A DNA stretch of 64,000 bases, from assembly GCA_964370295.1 (NCBI GenBank), contig CAYJIR010000003.1, positions 1 through 64,000 of the forward strand, given 5' to 3'. This DNA is from JAAYCI01 sp964370295 (GTDB lineage Bacteria > Bacillota > Clostridia > Oscillospirales > Ruminococcaceae). How positions within the stretch are numbered: position 1 is the first letter of the stretch; each line of letters begins with the position of its first letter. This document shows, piece by piece, positions 6,712-14,505 of this stretch. Under the pieces are notes generated by a model. That model had not been told where the DNA came from and did not search any database. It was given only the letters and a program-made list of their open reading frames with translations. The translations under genes and the position numbers were made by a program.

Positions 6712-8847
6712 ATGAAATATAAAATTGTGTGCAACCAGCCCGGGCGCCTTAGGCTTCGTTTTGGTAAGTATATTTTCACAAAGGGCCAATGCTACAGCCT
6801 ACAAGAGCAATTGTTGGCTTTTACGGGGGTAGTACAAGCTTATATAAATGAGAAAAATGGTTCTGTTTTGCTGGAGTTTAGCACAGAACTAGAAAAACAG
6901 ACAGTTTTGGATATGTTCACCAAACTGTCTCTTTGTGATATAAAAGAAGCCACGCCCAGTGAAGCGCAAAAGACAAAAGAATTGGAATCGCATTTTAAAA
7001 AGAGAATTATTAAACATGGTGCAGCACATGCATTGCGACTAATATTTTTGCCCAGCACTTTGCAAAAATATTATGTTATTCTAAAAGCAATTTCTTTTTT
7101 GCGTTTGGGTTTTATTGCTTTGCGCAAGGGAAAGCTAAGCGTAGAGGTCTTAGATGCCACAGCAATTGGCGCTGCAATACTTGGCGGCAACTTCAAAACC
7201 GCCTCTTCCACCATGTTTTTACTTGGCCTGTCTAATTTGTTACAAGGCTATGCCAATATGCGTGCCAAACATGCCCTCGCCGAGAGTTTAGCTATCAATG
7301 TCGATAAGGTATGGATGGTTCAAGACGACCTTGAAATAGAAGTTCCTATGAGCACAGTATGTGTGGGAGATATTTTGCGCATACGAGCAGGCAGCATGGT
7401 TCCGGCCGACGGAAGCATACTAAAGGGCGAGGCTATGTTCAACGAAGCCACCATGACAGGAGAACCGTTGCCAGTGCATAAATGTGCAGGAGGCACGGTG
7501 TTTGCCGGCACAATACTGGAAGAGGGCGAAGTGGATATTTGTGTGCGCCACTTAAACAGTGAATCGCGTATTGCAAAAATCATAGAGTTGATTGACACAG
7601 GAGAAAAGGAAAAAGCGCAAGTTCAAAGCAAGGCCGAACATCTTGCAGACGACATTGTACCCATCAGTTTTGGCTTGTTTTTGGCAACGATTGTTCTCAC
7701 ACGCAACATGGCTAGAGCCTTATCTGTGCTGATGGTGGATTTTTCCTGCGCAATAAAACTTACGACCCCTCTCACCATTATCTCTGCTTTAAAAGAATGT
7801 GTTAACCATGACATATTGATTAAGGGCGGAAAATATTTAGAAATCTTGTCAAAGGTGGATACCGTTGTCTTCGACAAAACAGGAACATTAACCAACGCTG
7901 TTCCCAAAGTATCAAAAATAATTGTGATGAAAGAAGGATACACCGAAGACAAGGTATTACAGATAGCCGCCTGTTTAGAAGAGCATTTCCCACACAGCGT
8001 AGCCGCTTCTATTGTTGCCCTTGCCAAATCTAAAGGGCTGATTCACCCGGAAAAACATGGCAAAGTGGAATATATTGTAGCGCATGGCATTGTCAGCAGT
8101 TACGAAGGTCTTCGTTCTATCATTGGCAGTCTTCATTTTGTTTTCGAGGATGAAGGCGTCGCATATCCTACCGAAAAGGAAACTTGGATAAACGAGCAAA
8201 TCGGTTGTGACAGTGCTGTATATCTTGCTGTAGATGGAGATTTGGTGGGCATTTTATGTGTAAATGACCCGCCAAGAGAAGATGCCGCAAAAACAATAAT
8301 GCTTTTGCGCGAACAAGGGATACAAGACATCATCATGATCACCGGAGATAGCGAGGGCAGCGCAAAATATGCAAGCGACTTGCTGGGATTAGACAACTAT
8401 TACGCGGCTGTTCTGCCCGACGGAAAAGCAAAGATTATTGAAGGCCTCAAAGCAAAAGGAAAAACAATTTTAATGGTGGGGGATGGCATTAATGATGCCC
8501 CGGCTTTGAGTAGTGCAGATGTATCTCTAACGATGAATGGTTCTTCAGACATCGCCCGCGAAGTAGCCGACATCTCCGTAATCAGTGACGATTTAACGAA
8601 GATTGTGCTCGCACGAAAAATAGCCAACCACTTAATGAAAAAAATACAACAACAATATGGGTTTATTGTGTCATTCAATACATTGCTAATAGCCCTTGGT
8701 TTATTTGGTGTTATTACTGCAGAACGCTCTGCTTGGCTACACAACACATCTACCATTGGCCTTGCAGCCAATTCAGCAAAACCCATATTGCCAAAACCAC
8801 CCCTACCTATGAATCAAACGGGAGGCACTGACAATGAAAAACCATAA
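6712..8847 (+). CDS. heavy-metal P1B-type ATPase, FezB-like (P1B-6 candidate)
   Basis: The 711-residue protein shows all P-type ATPase signatures: TGEP at 249-252, phosphorylation site DKTGT at 388-392 (D388), ITGD near 543 and MVGDGINDAP at 588-597. The N-terminus has no HMA C-x2-C motif; instead it carries GRLRLRFG with R12, R14 and R16. The transmembrane metal site reads SCAIK (345-349) instead of CPC. The SCA motif and the N-terminal R-x-R are, as I recall the literature, marks of the P1B-6 group that includes ferrosome ATPase FezB. It presumably pumps iron across the membrane or into an organelle. The ribosome site is weak, so translational coupling to the gene upstream is likely. Confidence 0.85.
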   Translation: MKYKIVCNQPGRLRLRFGKYIFTKGQCYSLQEQLLAFTGVVQAYINEKNGSVLLEFSTELEKQTVLDMFTKLSLCDIKEATPSEAQKTKELESHFKKRIIKHGAAHALRLIFLPSTLQKYYVILKAISFLRLGFIALRKGKLSVEVLDATAIGAAILGGNFKTASSTMFLLGLSNLLQGYANMRAKHALAESLAINVDKVWMVQDDLEIEVPMSTVCVGDILRIRAGSMVPADGSILKGEAMFNEATMTGEPLPVHKCAGGTVFAGTILEEGEVDICVRHLNSESRIAKIIELIDTGEKEKAQVQSKAEHLADDIVPISFGLFLATIVLTRNMARALSVLMVDFSCAIKLTTPLTIISALKECVNHDILIKGGKYLEILSKVDTVVFDKTGTLTNAVPKVSKIIVMKEGYTEDKVLQIAACLEEHFPHSVAASIVALAKSKGLIHPEKHGKVEYIVAHGIVSSYEGLRSIIGSLHFVFEDEGVAYPTEKETWINEQIGCDSAVYLAVDGDLVGILCVNDPPREDAAKTIMLLREQGIQDIIMITGDSEGSAKYASDLLGLDNYYAAVLPDGKAKIIEGLKAKGKTILMVGDGINDAPALSSADVSLTMNGSSDIAREVADISVISDDLTKIVLARKIANHLMKKIQQQYGFIVSFNTLLIALGLFGVITAERSAWLHNTSTIGLAANSAKPILPKPPLPMNQTGGTDNEKP

Positions 8848-8914
8848 ATTGTGGGCGTACTTGGCAGTATTCTGCCTTATTATGTGCTTTTGGACAGGAA
8901 GAAAAAGAACATAG
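8834..8914 (+). CDS. 26-residue single-span membrane peptide
   Basis: A short reading frame overlaps the last 14 bp of the ATPase gene. ATG at 8834 has GGAGG (8820-8824) at proper distance, and the product is a positively charged start (MKNHK), a hydrophobic helix (LWAYLAVFCLIMCFW) and a basic end (TGRKRT). The good ribosome site inside the upstream gene and the clean membrane-peptide composition argue that it is translated. It would be an accessory subunit of the ATPase cluster. No homology is claimed. Confidence 0.55.
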   Translation: MKNHKLWAYLAVFCLIMCFWTGRKRT

Positions 8915-8950
8915 TATTTTTAAACCGATAGAAAAATCAAACTTATTATT

Positions 8951-8995
8951 TTTTCAACCTCACAGCGCATGCCTCATGCACTGTGAGGTTGAAAA
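8951..8995. repeat. 15-bp inverted repeat downstream of the fez-like cluster
   Basis: TTTTCAACCTCACAG and CTGTGAGGTTGAAAA form a perfect 15-bp stem with a 15-nt loop. There is no T run after the stem on either strand, so it is a strong hairpin (possibly a 3' end processing signal) rather than a textbook terminator. Confidence 0.6.
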
Positions 8996-9042
8996 CTTTA
9001 TGAGTTAATGTCGGCTGAATACATCCAATTGGGATTTGTTCA

Positions 9043-9142
9043 NNNNNNNNNNNNNNNNNNNNNNNNNNNNNNNNNNNNNNNNNNNNNNNNNNNNNNNNNN
9101 NNNNNNNNNNNNNNNNNNNNNNNNNNNNNNNNNNNNNNNNNN
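9043..9142. other. assembly gap (100 N)
   Basis: There are exactly 100 undetermined bases, the usual placeholder for a gap of unknown size. The flanks (8915-9042 and 9143-9215) carry no recognisable gene, so what lies here is unknown. Confidence 0.95.
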
Positions 9143-9215
9143 GATCACACAGGAAACTCTGTATACATGAAGATACATCGCGTTTTAAACCACAAGAAGC
9201 CAAGTTAGCTGCTAT

Positions 9216-9252
9216 AAAAATGGAAGTTGCCTAAAGGCAACTTCCATTTTTT
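9216..9252 (-). terminator. terminator of the M20-TRAP operon
   Basis: AAAAATGGAAGTTGCC / GGCAACTTCCATTTTT with a 4-nt loop gives a T run on either strand. It lies 33 bp past the dctM stop on the minus strand and is symmetrical. Confidence 0.85.
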
Positions 9253-9284
9253 GTATCTGCTTTTAAAAAACCTTTTTTCGTTCT

Positions 9285-10646
9285 CTATCCTGCCAGTAAA
9301 GCCGGTAGCGCCAAAGACAGTGGCGTAAAGTACGTAATACACAACAAGGCCACTATAAGCACCAGTATAACCGCGATAAGCCACTTCATCATACCACCAA
9401 TACTGATTTGAGCCTGTTTTGCCGAAATGAATATATTTACACCCACAGGCGGCGTGCACTGGCCAATAACTAAGTTCACCACCATAATTACACCAAAGTG
9501 CACAGGGTTGATACCCAAGGGCTCCACCATAGCCAACAGCAACGGCGACAAAATAATGATAGCCGACAAAGTTTCCATAAACATACCCACAATGAAAAGG
9601 AATATGTTGATAAACAAAAGCACAACTATTGGATTTGTGGATATTCCCAACACAAACTCTGCCATACTGGTAGGCACTTGTTCTATCGTGAGCAGGCGCC
9701 CAAAGGCCGTGGCACCACACACCAGCAAAATAACGGTGCCGCCGGTGTAGCATGTTTTGCCAAAAGCAGAAAATATCTCGGGGATTTTTAATTCTCGGTA
9801 GATGAACACACCCACAATAAGTGCATACACACAAGCCACAACAGCCGCCTCTGTGGGGGTGAAAACACCGCCGTAAATACCGCCTAAAATAATGACAGGC
9901 ACGAGCAAGGCCGGAATGGCATCCACGATGGTTTTAGCTTTAGACATTTCCGGTTCGGCTGACTTGGCCTCTGCTTTAGCCGCTGCAGCATCGATTGCTT
10001 CTGAGGTTTTCGAGGCCACATAGCCCTCTTTTTTCAAATCTTTTCCAAAGCCAAATTTTTTGCAAACAAAATAGTTAAACACAATGAGACAACCCGCCAT
10101 CACAAGCCCGGGCACAATGCCGGCAATAAACAATTCTGTGATGGATACTTGGGCAATGATGCCATACATGATAAAAGAAATACTAGGCGGAATAACCGGG
10201 CCGAGTGATCCCGATGCTGCCGCCAAAGAGGCTGCATAGGCTTTGTCATATCGTGCCTCTAACATATAGGGCACCATGATACCGCCAATAGCGGCCACTG
10301 TTGCAGCACCCGAGCCAGAGATAGAGGCAAAAAGTGTACAAGTTACGATGGTGATAAGCCCCAAAGAACCCGTAATATTTCTCATGAAAACCGAACACAC
10401 ATTGACCAGCCGCTTGGATATACCCCCGGCCATCATAAGCTCGCCCGCTAGAATGAAAAACGGAACCGCCAAAAGAGAAAAGGAGTTAACCGAACTAAAA
10501 AAGGATTGCATAATCATCGACATAGGCAAGCCGCCGATAATCCAAACAAAGAACATACAACAAAGAGACAATGCCATGGCAATGGGAACGTTTAAGAACA
10601 TCAGCAAAAACAAGGAAAGCAAGATAAACGCGGCATTAAACGTCAT
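9285..10646 (-). CDS. dctM: TRAP transporter large permease subunit DctM
   Basis: The protein has 453 residues with about a dozen hydrophobic helices. It has the DctM features PFFILAGELMMAGGISKRLV near the N-terminus and TPTEAAVVA in the middle. ATG at 10646 behind GGAGGTGA is chosen over earlier in-frame codons because it gives the normal DctM start (MTFNAAFILLSLFLLMFLN). It overlaps the end of dctQ by 11 bp. An Ala/Lys/Glu-rich loop of about 35 residues (around EAIDAAAAKAEAKSAEPEMS) interrupts the usual cytoplasmic loop. It forms the H+- or Na+-driven solute channel of the importer. Confidence 0.93.
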   Translation of the reverse strand: MTFNAAFILLSLFLLMFLNVPIAMALSLCCMFFVWIIGGLPMSMIMQSFFSSVNSFSLLAVPFFILAGELMMAGGISKRLVNVCSVFMRNITGSLGLITIVTCTLFASISGSGAATVAAIGGIMVPYMLEARYDKAYAASLAAASGSLGPVIPPSISFIMYGIIAQVSITELFIAGIVPGLVMAGCLIVFNYFVCKKFGFGKDLKKEGYVASKTSEAIDAAAAKAEAKSAEPEMSKAKTIVDAIPALLVPVIILGGIYGGVFTPTEAAVVACVYALIVGVFIYRELKIPEIFSAFGKTCYTGGTVILLVCGATAFGRLLTIEQVPTSMAEFVLGISTNPIVVLLFINIFLFIVGMFMETLSAIIILSPLLLAMVEPLGINPVHFGVIMVVNLVIGQCTPPVGVNIFISAKQAQISIGGMMKWLIAVILVLIVALLCITYFTPLSLALPALLAG

Positions 10647-11262
10647 GTGTCTCACCTCCGTTTTCATGTGCTTTTTTCTTTTTTTCTGCCAGTTCCTGTG
10701 CATGTTTTTCGGCTTCTTGTGCCTGCTGCAAGGCCTCTTCTGCCTCGCTATCGCTAAGCGGCACTGCAAATTCGCCCTTTGTTTTTGCAAAAATATACAG
10801 GTTTTGTAAACAGCGCACCGTCATAAATACATGTGCAGACGGGATAGCAAAAAAGAAAATCCACATGGGCATACGCAGACCCAAAGACATTTGATCGGCA
10901 TCATATAAAGAATACATATAAGCAGAGCTGTATATCACCACAGCTATGGCATAAACCAGCACCATAAGCCATCCAAACAGCACCACATATTTTCTTATTT
11001 TTTTAGGCCATACATTTAAAAAGGCATCAATTCTAATCTGGCCTGCCTTATATACACCATAGCTTGCGGTGTAGAACACGAAGTAAATATACAGATATTT
11101 AGACAATTCCTCCGACCATGAATTGGCCGAATTGAACACAAAACGCAAAACCACTTGATAGGTAAGCAATACCAATGCCACAGCGATGGTTATCATGCCC
11201 ACCCATTTTTCAATATTATTATACCATTTCGCATCATTCAATTTAATTTCTTTCATTTCCAT
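10636..11262 (-). CDS. dctQ: TRAP transporter small permease subunit DctQ
   Basis: The 208-residue protein has four predicted helices, as in DctQ, with the family segment NSWSEELSKYLYIYFVFYTASYG. The start is placed at ATG 11262 behind GGGGTGG; a second ATG at 11256 is possible. The last 45 or so residues are a highly charged Glu/Ala/Gln/Lys coiled-coil tail, longer than usual for DctQ, which pairs in character with the charged loop of DctM. It lies between dctP and dctM in one operon and overlaps dctM. Confidence 0.9.
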   Translation of the reverse strand: MEMKEIKLNDAKWYNNIEKWVGMITIAVALVLLTYQVVLRFVFNSANSWSEELSKYLYIYFVFYTASYGVYKAGQIRIDAFLNVWPKKIRKYVVLFGWLMVLVYAIAVVIYSSAYMYSLYDADQMSLGLRMPMWIFFFAIPSAHVFMTVRCLQNLYIFAKTKGEFAVPLSDSEAEEALQQAQEAEKHAQELAEKKKKAHENGGETHDV

Positions 11263-11292
11263 ACCGAATGGCCACCCCCTGTCATATGGTAT

Positions 11293-11328
11293 GTGCCGGC
11301 GCAAGCGCTACCTTGCCTGCACCGGCAC
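11293..11328 (-). promoter_or_regulatory. intercistronic stem-loop between dctP and dctQ
   Basis: GTGCCGG and CCGGCAC close a stem that continues with GCAAG/CTTGC around a CGCTAC loop. There is no T tract, so it would not terminate efficiently. It could stabilise the dctP message and lower expression of the membrane subunits (inference). Confidence 0.5.
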
Positions 11329-11348
11329 ACCCAAAACTTCATCTTCTG

Positions 11349-11560
11349 TTATGCGGCCATACTGCTGTCGGCCATGCTGCTATCTGCCATGCTGCTGTCG
11401 GCCATGCTCTCGTCAGCCATGCTNNNNNNNNNNNNNNNNNNNNNNNNNNNNNNNNNNNNNNNNNNNNNNNNNNNNNNNNNNNNNNNNNNNNNNNNNNNNN
11501 NNNNNNNNNNNNNNNNNNNNNNNGCCATGCTCTCGTCAGCCATGCTTTCATCGGCCATGG
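11349..11560 (-). repeat. 15-bp tandem repeat coding for Ser-Met-Ala-Asp-Ser/Glu, spanning the gap
   Basis: Copies of a 15-bp unit (GCCATGCTGCTGTCG and variants with CTCGTCA) occur on both sides of the N run, in frame in the TRAP binding protein. The array most likely caused the assembly break. At least six units are visible. Confidence 0.85.
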
Positions 11561-12683
11561 CCTCGCCACCACCGCCTGCACGATATTCTTCCGTGAAGGC
11601 CTGCGCCTCTGTGATTACGTCTTCACCCACCAACTCGTAGCCCATGTCGGTGATGATATAGCTTGTGGCGTCAATGAATTCTTGGCGTTGCTCATCGGTA
11701 AGGTAGGTGATGTTCATGCCATATTCTTCAAGTTCTGCCAATTTATCGGTTTCATACAAATCTTTTGCGCCACGCAAGTTTGGCAAAAATACGTTGCGAA
11801 TGCCATCGTCCACCACTTGCTGTAAATCTTCCGGTAGGGATTCAAACCATGTTTTGTTGATAACGGGCATATGCACGATGGGGAATGGGTTTGCATCTAC
11901 CATGTACTCTTGTACTTCCATGAAACGGTCGTCCACCCAAAGGCTTGTGGCTGTCATCAAACCGTCCACAGTGCCCTGTTGCAGTGCGGTAAAGGTCTCG
12001 CCGTAATCGATGGGCACGCCCGTAGCGCCAAGTGCATTGCACACTTCGATATACATGTCAGAATTTAAAACACGAATTTTTTTGCCTTCCAAAGCGGCGA
12101 TGGAATCGATAGGACCCTCATTGGAAGAAATTTTGCACCAGCCTGTACTCCAAACCGGATAACTGATCATATCGGTATTTTCCGAAACAGCCGGAGCGTA
12201 AGCAGGCTCTAGTACTTCGTCTACATAAGCATAAATTTCTTCATCACTTTCAAACAAATAGGGCATATCAAATACTTGGAATGCCGCTACACCAGTAGCC
12301 GATGTGATGGCCGAAGTAGGCCCTGTAGTCATTTGTACGATGTTATTGTTTACTTTTTCCACATCTTCTACGTTGGAATTAGAAAGCTGACGGTTCGAGA
12401 AAATTTCAACTGCAATACGTCCATCACTTTCTGCTTCGATATATTCTTTTAACGGTTGATATCCAAGGTAATTGATAACGTCTGTGTCGGGCACGATGTT
12501 AGAAATAACCATTTCGAATTCTGCATTGCTTGTGTCGGTAGCGGCGGCACTGTCGCCTGCTGTGGAAGCTGCGCCAGAATCGGCAGTGGCTGTAGATGCC
12601 GGTGTGCTGCTTACACAACCGGCAAAGATTGTGCCTAAAAAGCAAGCTGCCAATAGACCTGAAACGATACGTTTGTATTTCAT
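11349..12683 (-). CDS. dctP: TRAP transporter substrate-binding lipoprotein DctP, interrupted by an assembly gap
   Basis: The start is ATG at 12683 behind GGGAGGAA. A lipoprotein signal (FLGTIFAGC) is followed by a Ser/Thr/Ala linker. The DctP fold comes next, with the family regions IVEIFSNRQL-like (EIFSNRQLSNSN) and ALQQGTVDGLMTA. The fold is complete before the gap. The C-terminus is an array of the pentapeptide Ser-Met-Ala-Asp-Ser/Glu, seen on both sides of a 100-N gap, ending SSMAA. The true length of the array is unknown because the gap size is arbitrary. The substrate is unknown; the M20 peptidase upstream suggests an acylated amino acid or small peptide. Confidence 0.9.
   Translation of the reverse strand: MKYKRIVSGLLAACFLGTIFAGCVSSTPASTATADSGAASTAGDSAAATDTSNAEFEMVISNIVPDTDVINYLGYQPLKEYIEAESDGRIAVEIFSNRQLSNSNVEDVEKVNNNIVQMTTGPTSAITSATGVAAFQVFDMPYLFESDEEIYAYVDEVLEPAYAPAVSENTDMISYPVWSTGWCKISSNEGPIDSIAALEGKKIRVLNSDMYIEVCNALGATGVPIDYGETFTALQQGTVDGLMTATSLWVDDRFMEVQEYMVDANPFPIVHMPVINKTWFESLPEDLQQVVDDGIRNVFLPNLRGAKDLYETDKLAELEEYGMNITYLTDEQRQEFIDATSYIITDMGYELVGEDVITEAQAFTEEYRAGGGGEAMADESMADESMXXXXXXXXXXXXXXXXXXXXXXXXXXXXXXXXXXSMADESMADSSMADSSMADSSMAA
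11424..11523. other. assembly gap (100 N) inside the dctP repeat
   Basis: There are 100 undetermined bases, with the same 15-bp repeat on both flanks. The reading frame happens to be kept across the placeholder, but the true length is unknown. Confidence 0.95.
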
Positions 12684-12734
12684 TTTTTCCTCCCAGTTTG
12701 AAACTCTCTTTTTATTTTAAGTATGCTCCACAGC

Positions 12735-13994
12735 TTACTCTGCTGCTTCACACCACTCAACAATGGAATTAGCGATAACTTCTGCACATTTAAATAAACT
12801 ATCAAAATCCACAAATTCATCGTTTTGATGGGCCATATCCATAGAGTTTGGGCCAAAATTAATGGCATCCACTCCACCCATTTTCACAAGTGTGCCAGAG
12901 TCCGAGCAGGCACACATTCCCACACAACGCGAAGAACGACCGGCAATTTCCTGAGTGTTTTTGTCTATAATTCGTGCTAATCCATGGCTTGGGTCCACAC
13001 GCCCGCTGTTCCAAAGCGAAGGGAAATAACTGATGGTGGGCATATGATCTCGCAACCAATGGTCCGCCTTTGCAGCAGATAATATAGCCTCTTCAAACTC
13101 GGCCAATACTTCTTCCACTGTTTCTCCCGGTGAAACGCCAACACGTCCTGTAAAAACAGTTTCACTGGGCACGGTGCTGTGCCATTCGCCGGCACGTATC
13201 GTATTCACACCAACACAGAACGGTATCGGCTTATCGGCGTACAACTCATCATACAACCGTAAACGTCGCCTTTCTTCCAAATCTCTTATGGCATTTATCA
13301 GAATCATAGATTTGTAGATAGAATTCACGCCATTAAAGGCCAGTCCACCATGTGCTGCCTTGCCCGGCACCGACACGGAGAACCATCGGTTTCCACAAGT
13401 TGCCACATTCATATCCAATGAAGTGGGCTCGGACACGATGGCGGCATCGGCCACATATCCTCTATCTGTTAAAGCCATGGCACCTGTATTCCCGCACTCT
13501 TCATCGATGGTTGTTTCCACTAAGATGTCGCCCTTCAAACGAATACCGGCATCTAAAATAGATTTAACCGCAATGTAGTTTGCAGCAATACCCCCTTTCA
13601 TGTCGGCAGCACCACGCCCATATATTTTTTCATCTTTAATAATTCCAGCAAAAGGATCCATGCTCCAAAATTCCGGCACGGCCGGCACCACATCCATATG
13701 TCCGGACAGCAAAATTGACTTTCCACCACCACTGCCCTTGTATTTAGCACCCACCACTGGGCTGCCTTTAAAATCTTCCCTGTCACTATAAAACCCTGGC
13801 AAACTACGTAGCCTTTCAATATCTGGCTCCCACTGTTCCACTTCACAACCTAAATCTCGCAGTTTTTGCGCATAATAAGTTTGTGCCGCTTCCTCGTTGC
13901 CTTTCGTTGAGGGGAAACGTATCAATTCCGCCACCATGTTCACCAGTGCGTCCCTGTTTTGATGGAGGGCTTTTTGTAACGCTTGCTTATCCAT
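12735..13994 (-). CDS. M20 family metallopeptidase / deacylase
   Basis: The 419-residue protein is of the acetylornithine deacetylase/succinyl-diaminopimelate desuccinylase group. SGHMDVVP gives the first metal His with its Asp. YGRGAADMKGG provides the bridging Asp, and TIDEECGNTGA the catalytic and metal Glu pair. The dimerisation domain follows, and ACSDSGTLVKMGG is the C-terminal region. ATG at 13994 is preferred over an upstream in-frame GTG that lies inside the ribosome site. It is the first gene of the operon with dctPQM (51-bp gap). This suggests that the imported compound is hydrolysed by this cytosolic enzyme. Confidence 0.9.
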   Translation of the reverse strand: MDKQALQKALHQNRDALVNMVAELIRFPSTKGNEEAAQTYYAQKLRDLGCEVEQWEPDIERLRSLPGFYSDREDFKGSPVVGAKYKGSGGGKSILLSGHMDVVPAVPEFWSMDPFAGIIKDEKIYGRGAADMKGGIAANYIAVKSILDAGIRLKGDILVETTIDEECGNTGAMALTDRGYVADAAIVSEPTSLDMNVATCGNRWFSVSVPGKAAHGGLAFNGVNSIYKSMILINAIRDLEERRRLRLYDELYADKPIPFCVGVNTIRAGEWHSTVPSETVFTGRVGVSPGETVEEVLAEFEEAILSAAKADHWLRDHMPTISYFPSLWNSGRVDPSHGLARIIDKNTQEIAGRSSRCVGMCACSDSGTLVKMGGVDAINFGPNSMDMAHQNDEFVDFDSLFKCAEVIANSIVEWCEAAE

Positions 13995-14460
13995 AAAGAT
14001 TCCCACCCTTTTTTGCCGTATTTATTAAGCAATCATGCAGGGTACTAAAACTTCACCACTTTAACACGACAGCTTTTTTGCACAAGTTTATTATATAGGA
14101 TAAACAAAAGGGAATCTCAAGCTTCTTTTTTTTTTGTAATTTTTACCTGTTTTAGCCCCTTTTTTAGACGTATTGGCCATCCAGCCTATTTTTCATTCGT
14201 GCAATGTGACAAATTTTCCCATGTAAAACCTTCCCACAGGTGTAATGTTTACAGCTTTTTTTAAGCATGATGGATAACATCACGACCTGCCCCATAAAGG
14301 TACTCCTTTAAGAACTTTTATAATCATTGTATATCACGATGGAACTGAATGGATTCCACAGGAATTTATTCAGCAGCTATTCCTATAAATTGAAACCACA
14401 AAATAATACGTGTAAAAACATATCGTAAGCCCTTCCATTATGGTTTCGTAATTTAACATA
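13995..14460. other. intergenic region between the M20 operon and ppdK
   Basis: It holds the M20-operon promoter at 14092-14120. The stretch 14121-14460 shows no gene, RNA or repeat that I can recognise. Confidence 0.4.
14092..14120 (-). promoter_or_regulatory. promoter of the M20-TRAP operon
   Basis: On the minus strand TTGAGA (14115-14120) and TATATA (14092-14097) are spaced by 17 bp, about 100 bp before the M20 start. Confidence 0.5.
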
Positions 14461-14497
14461 AAAAAAGAGTTTTCGCAAAGGCGAAAACTCTTTTTTT
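14461..14497 (-). terminator. terminator of ppdK
   Basis: AAAAAAGAGTTTTCGC / GCGAAAACTCTTTTTTT forms a long A/T-flanked hairpin 9 bp past the ppdK stop. Confidence 0.85.
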
Positions 14498-14505
14498 AAT
14501 CTATC

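Noticed and set aside
9008..9208. Open frame running through the assembly gap
   Set aside because: It exists only because undetermined bases were read as codons. The visible ends show no coding signature.
13995..14460. Possible small RNA in the 500-bp gap before ppdK
   Set aside because: Only a promoter for the M20 operon and the ppdK terminator could be supported. No conserved fold was recognised.
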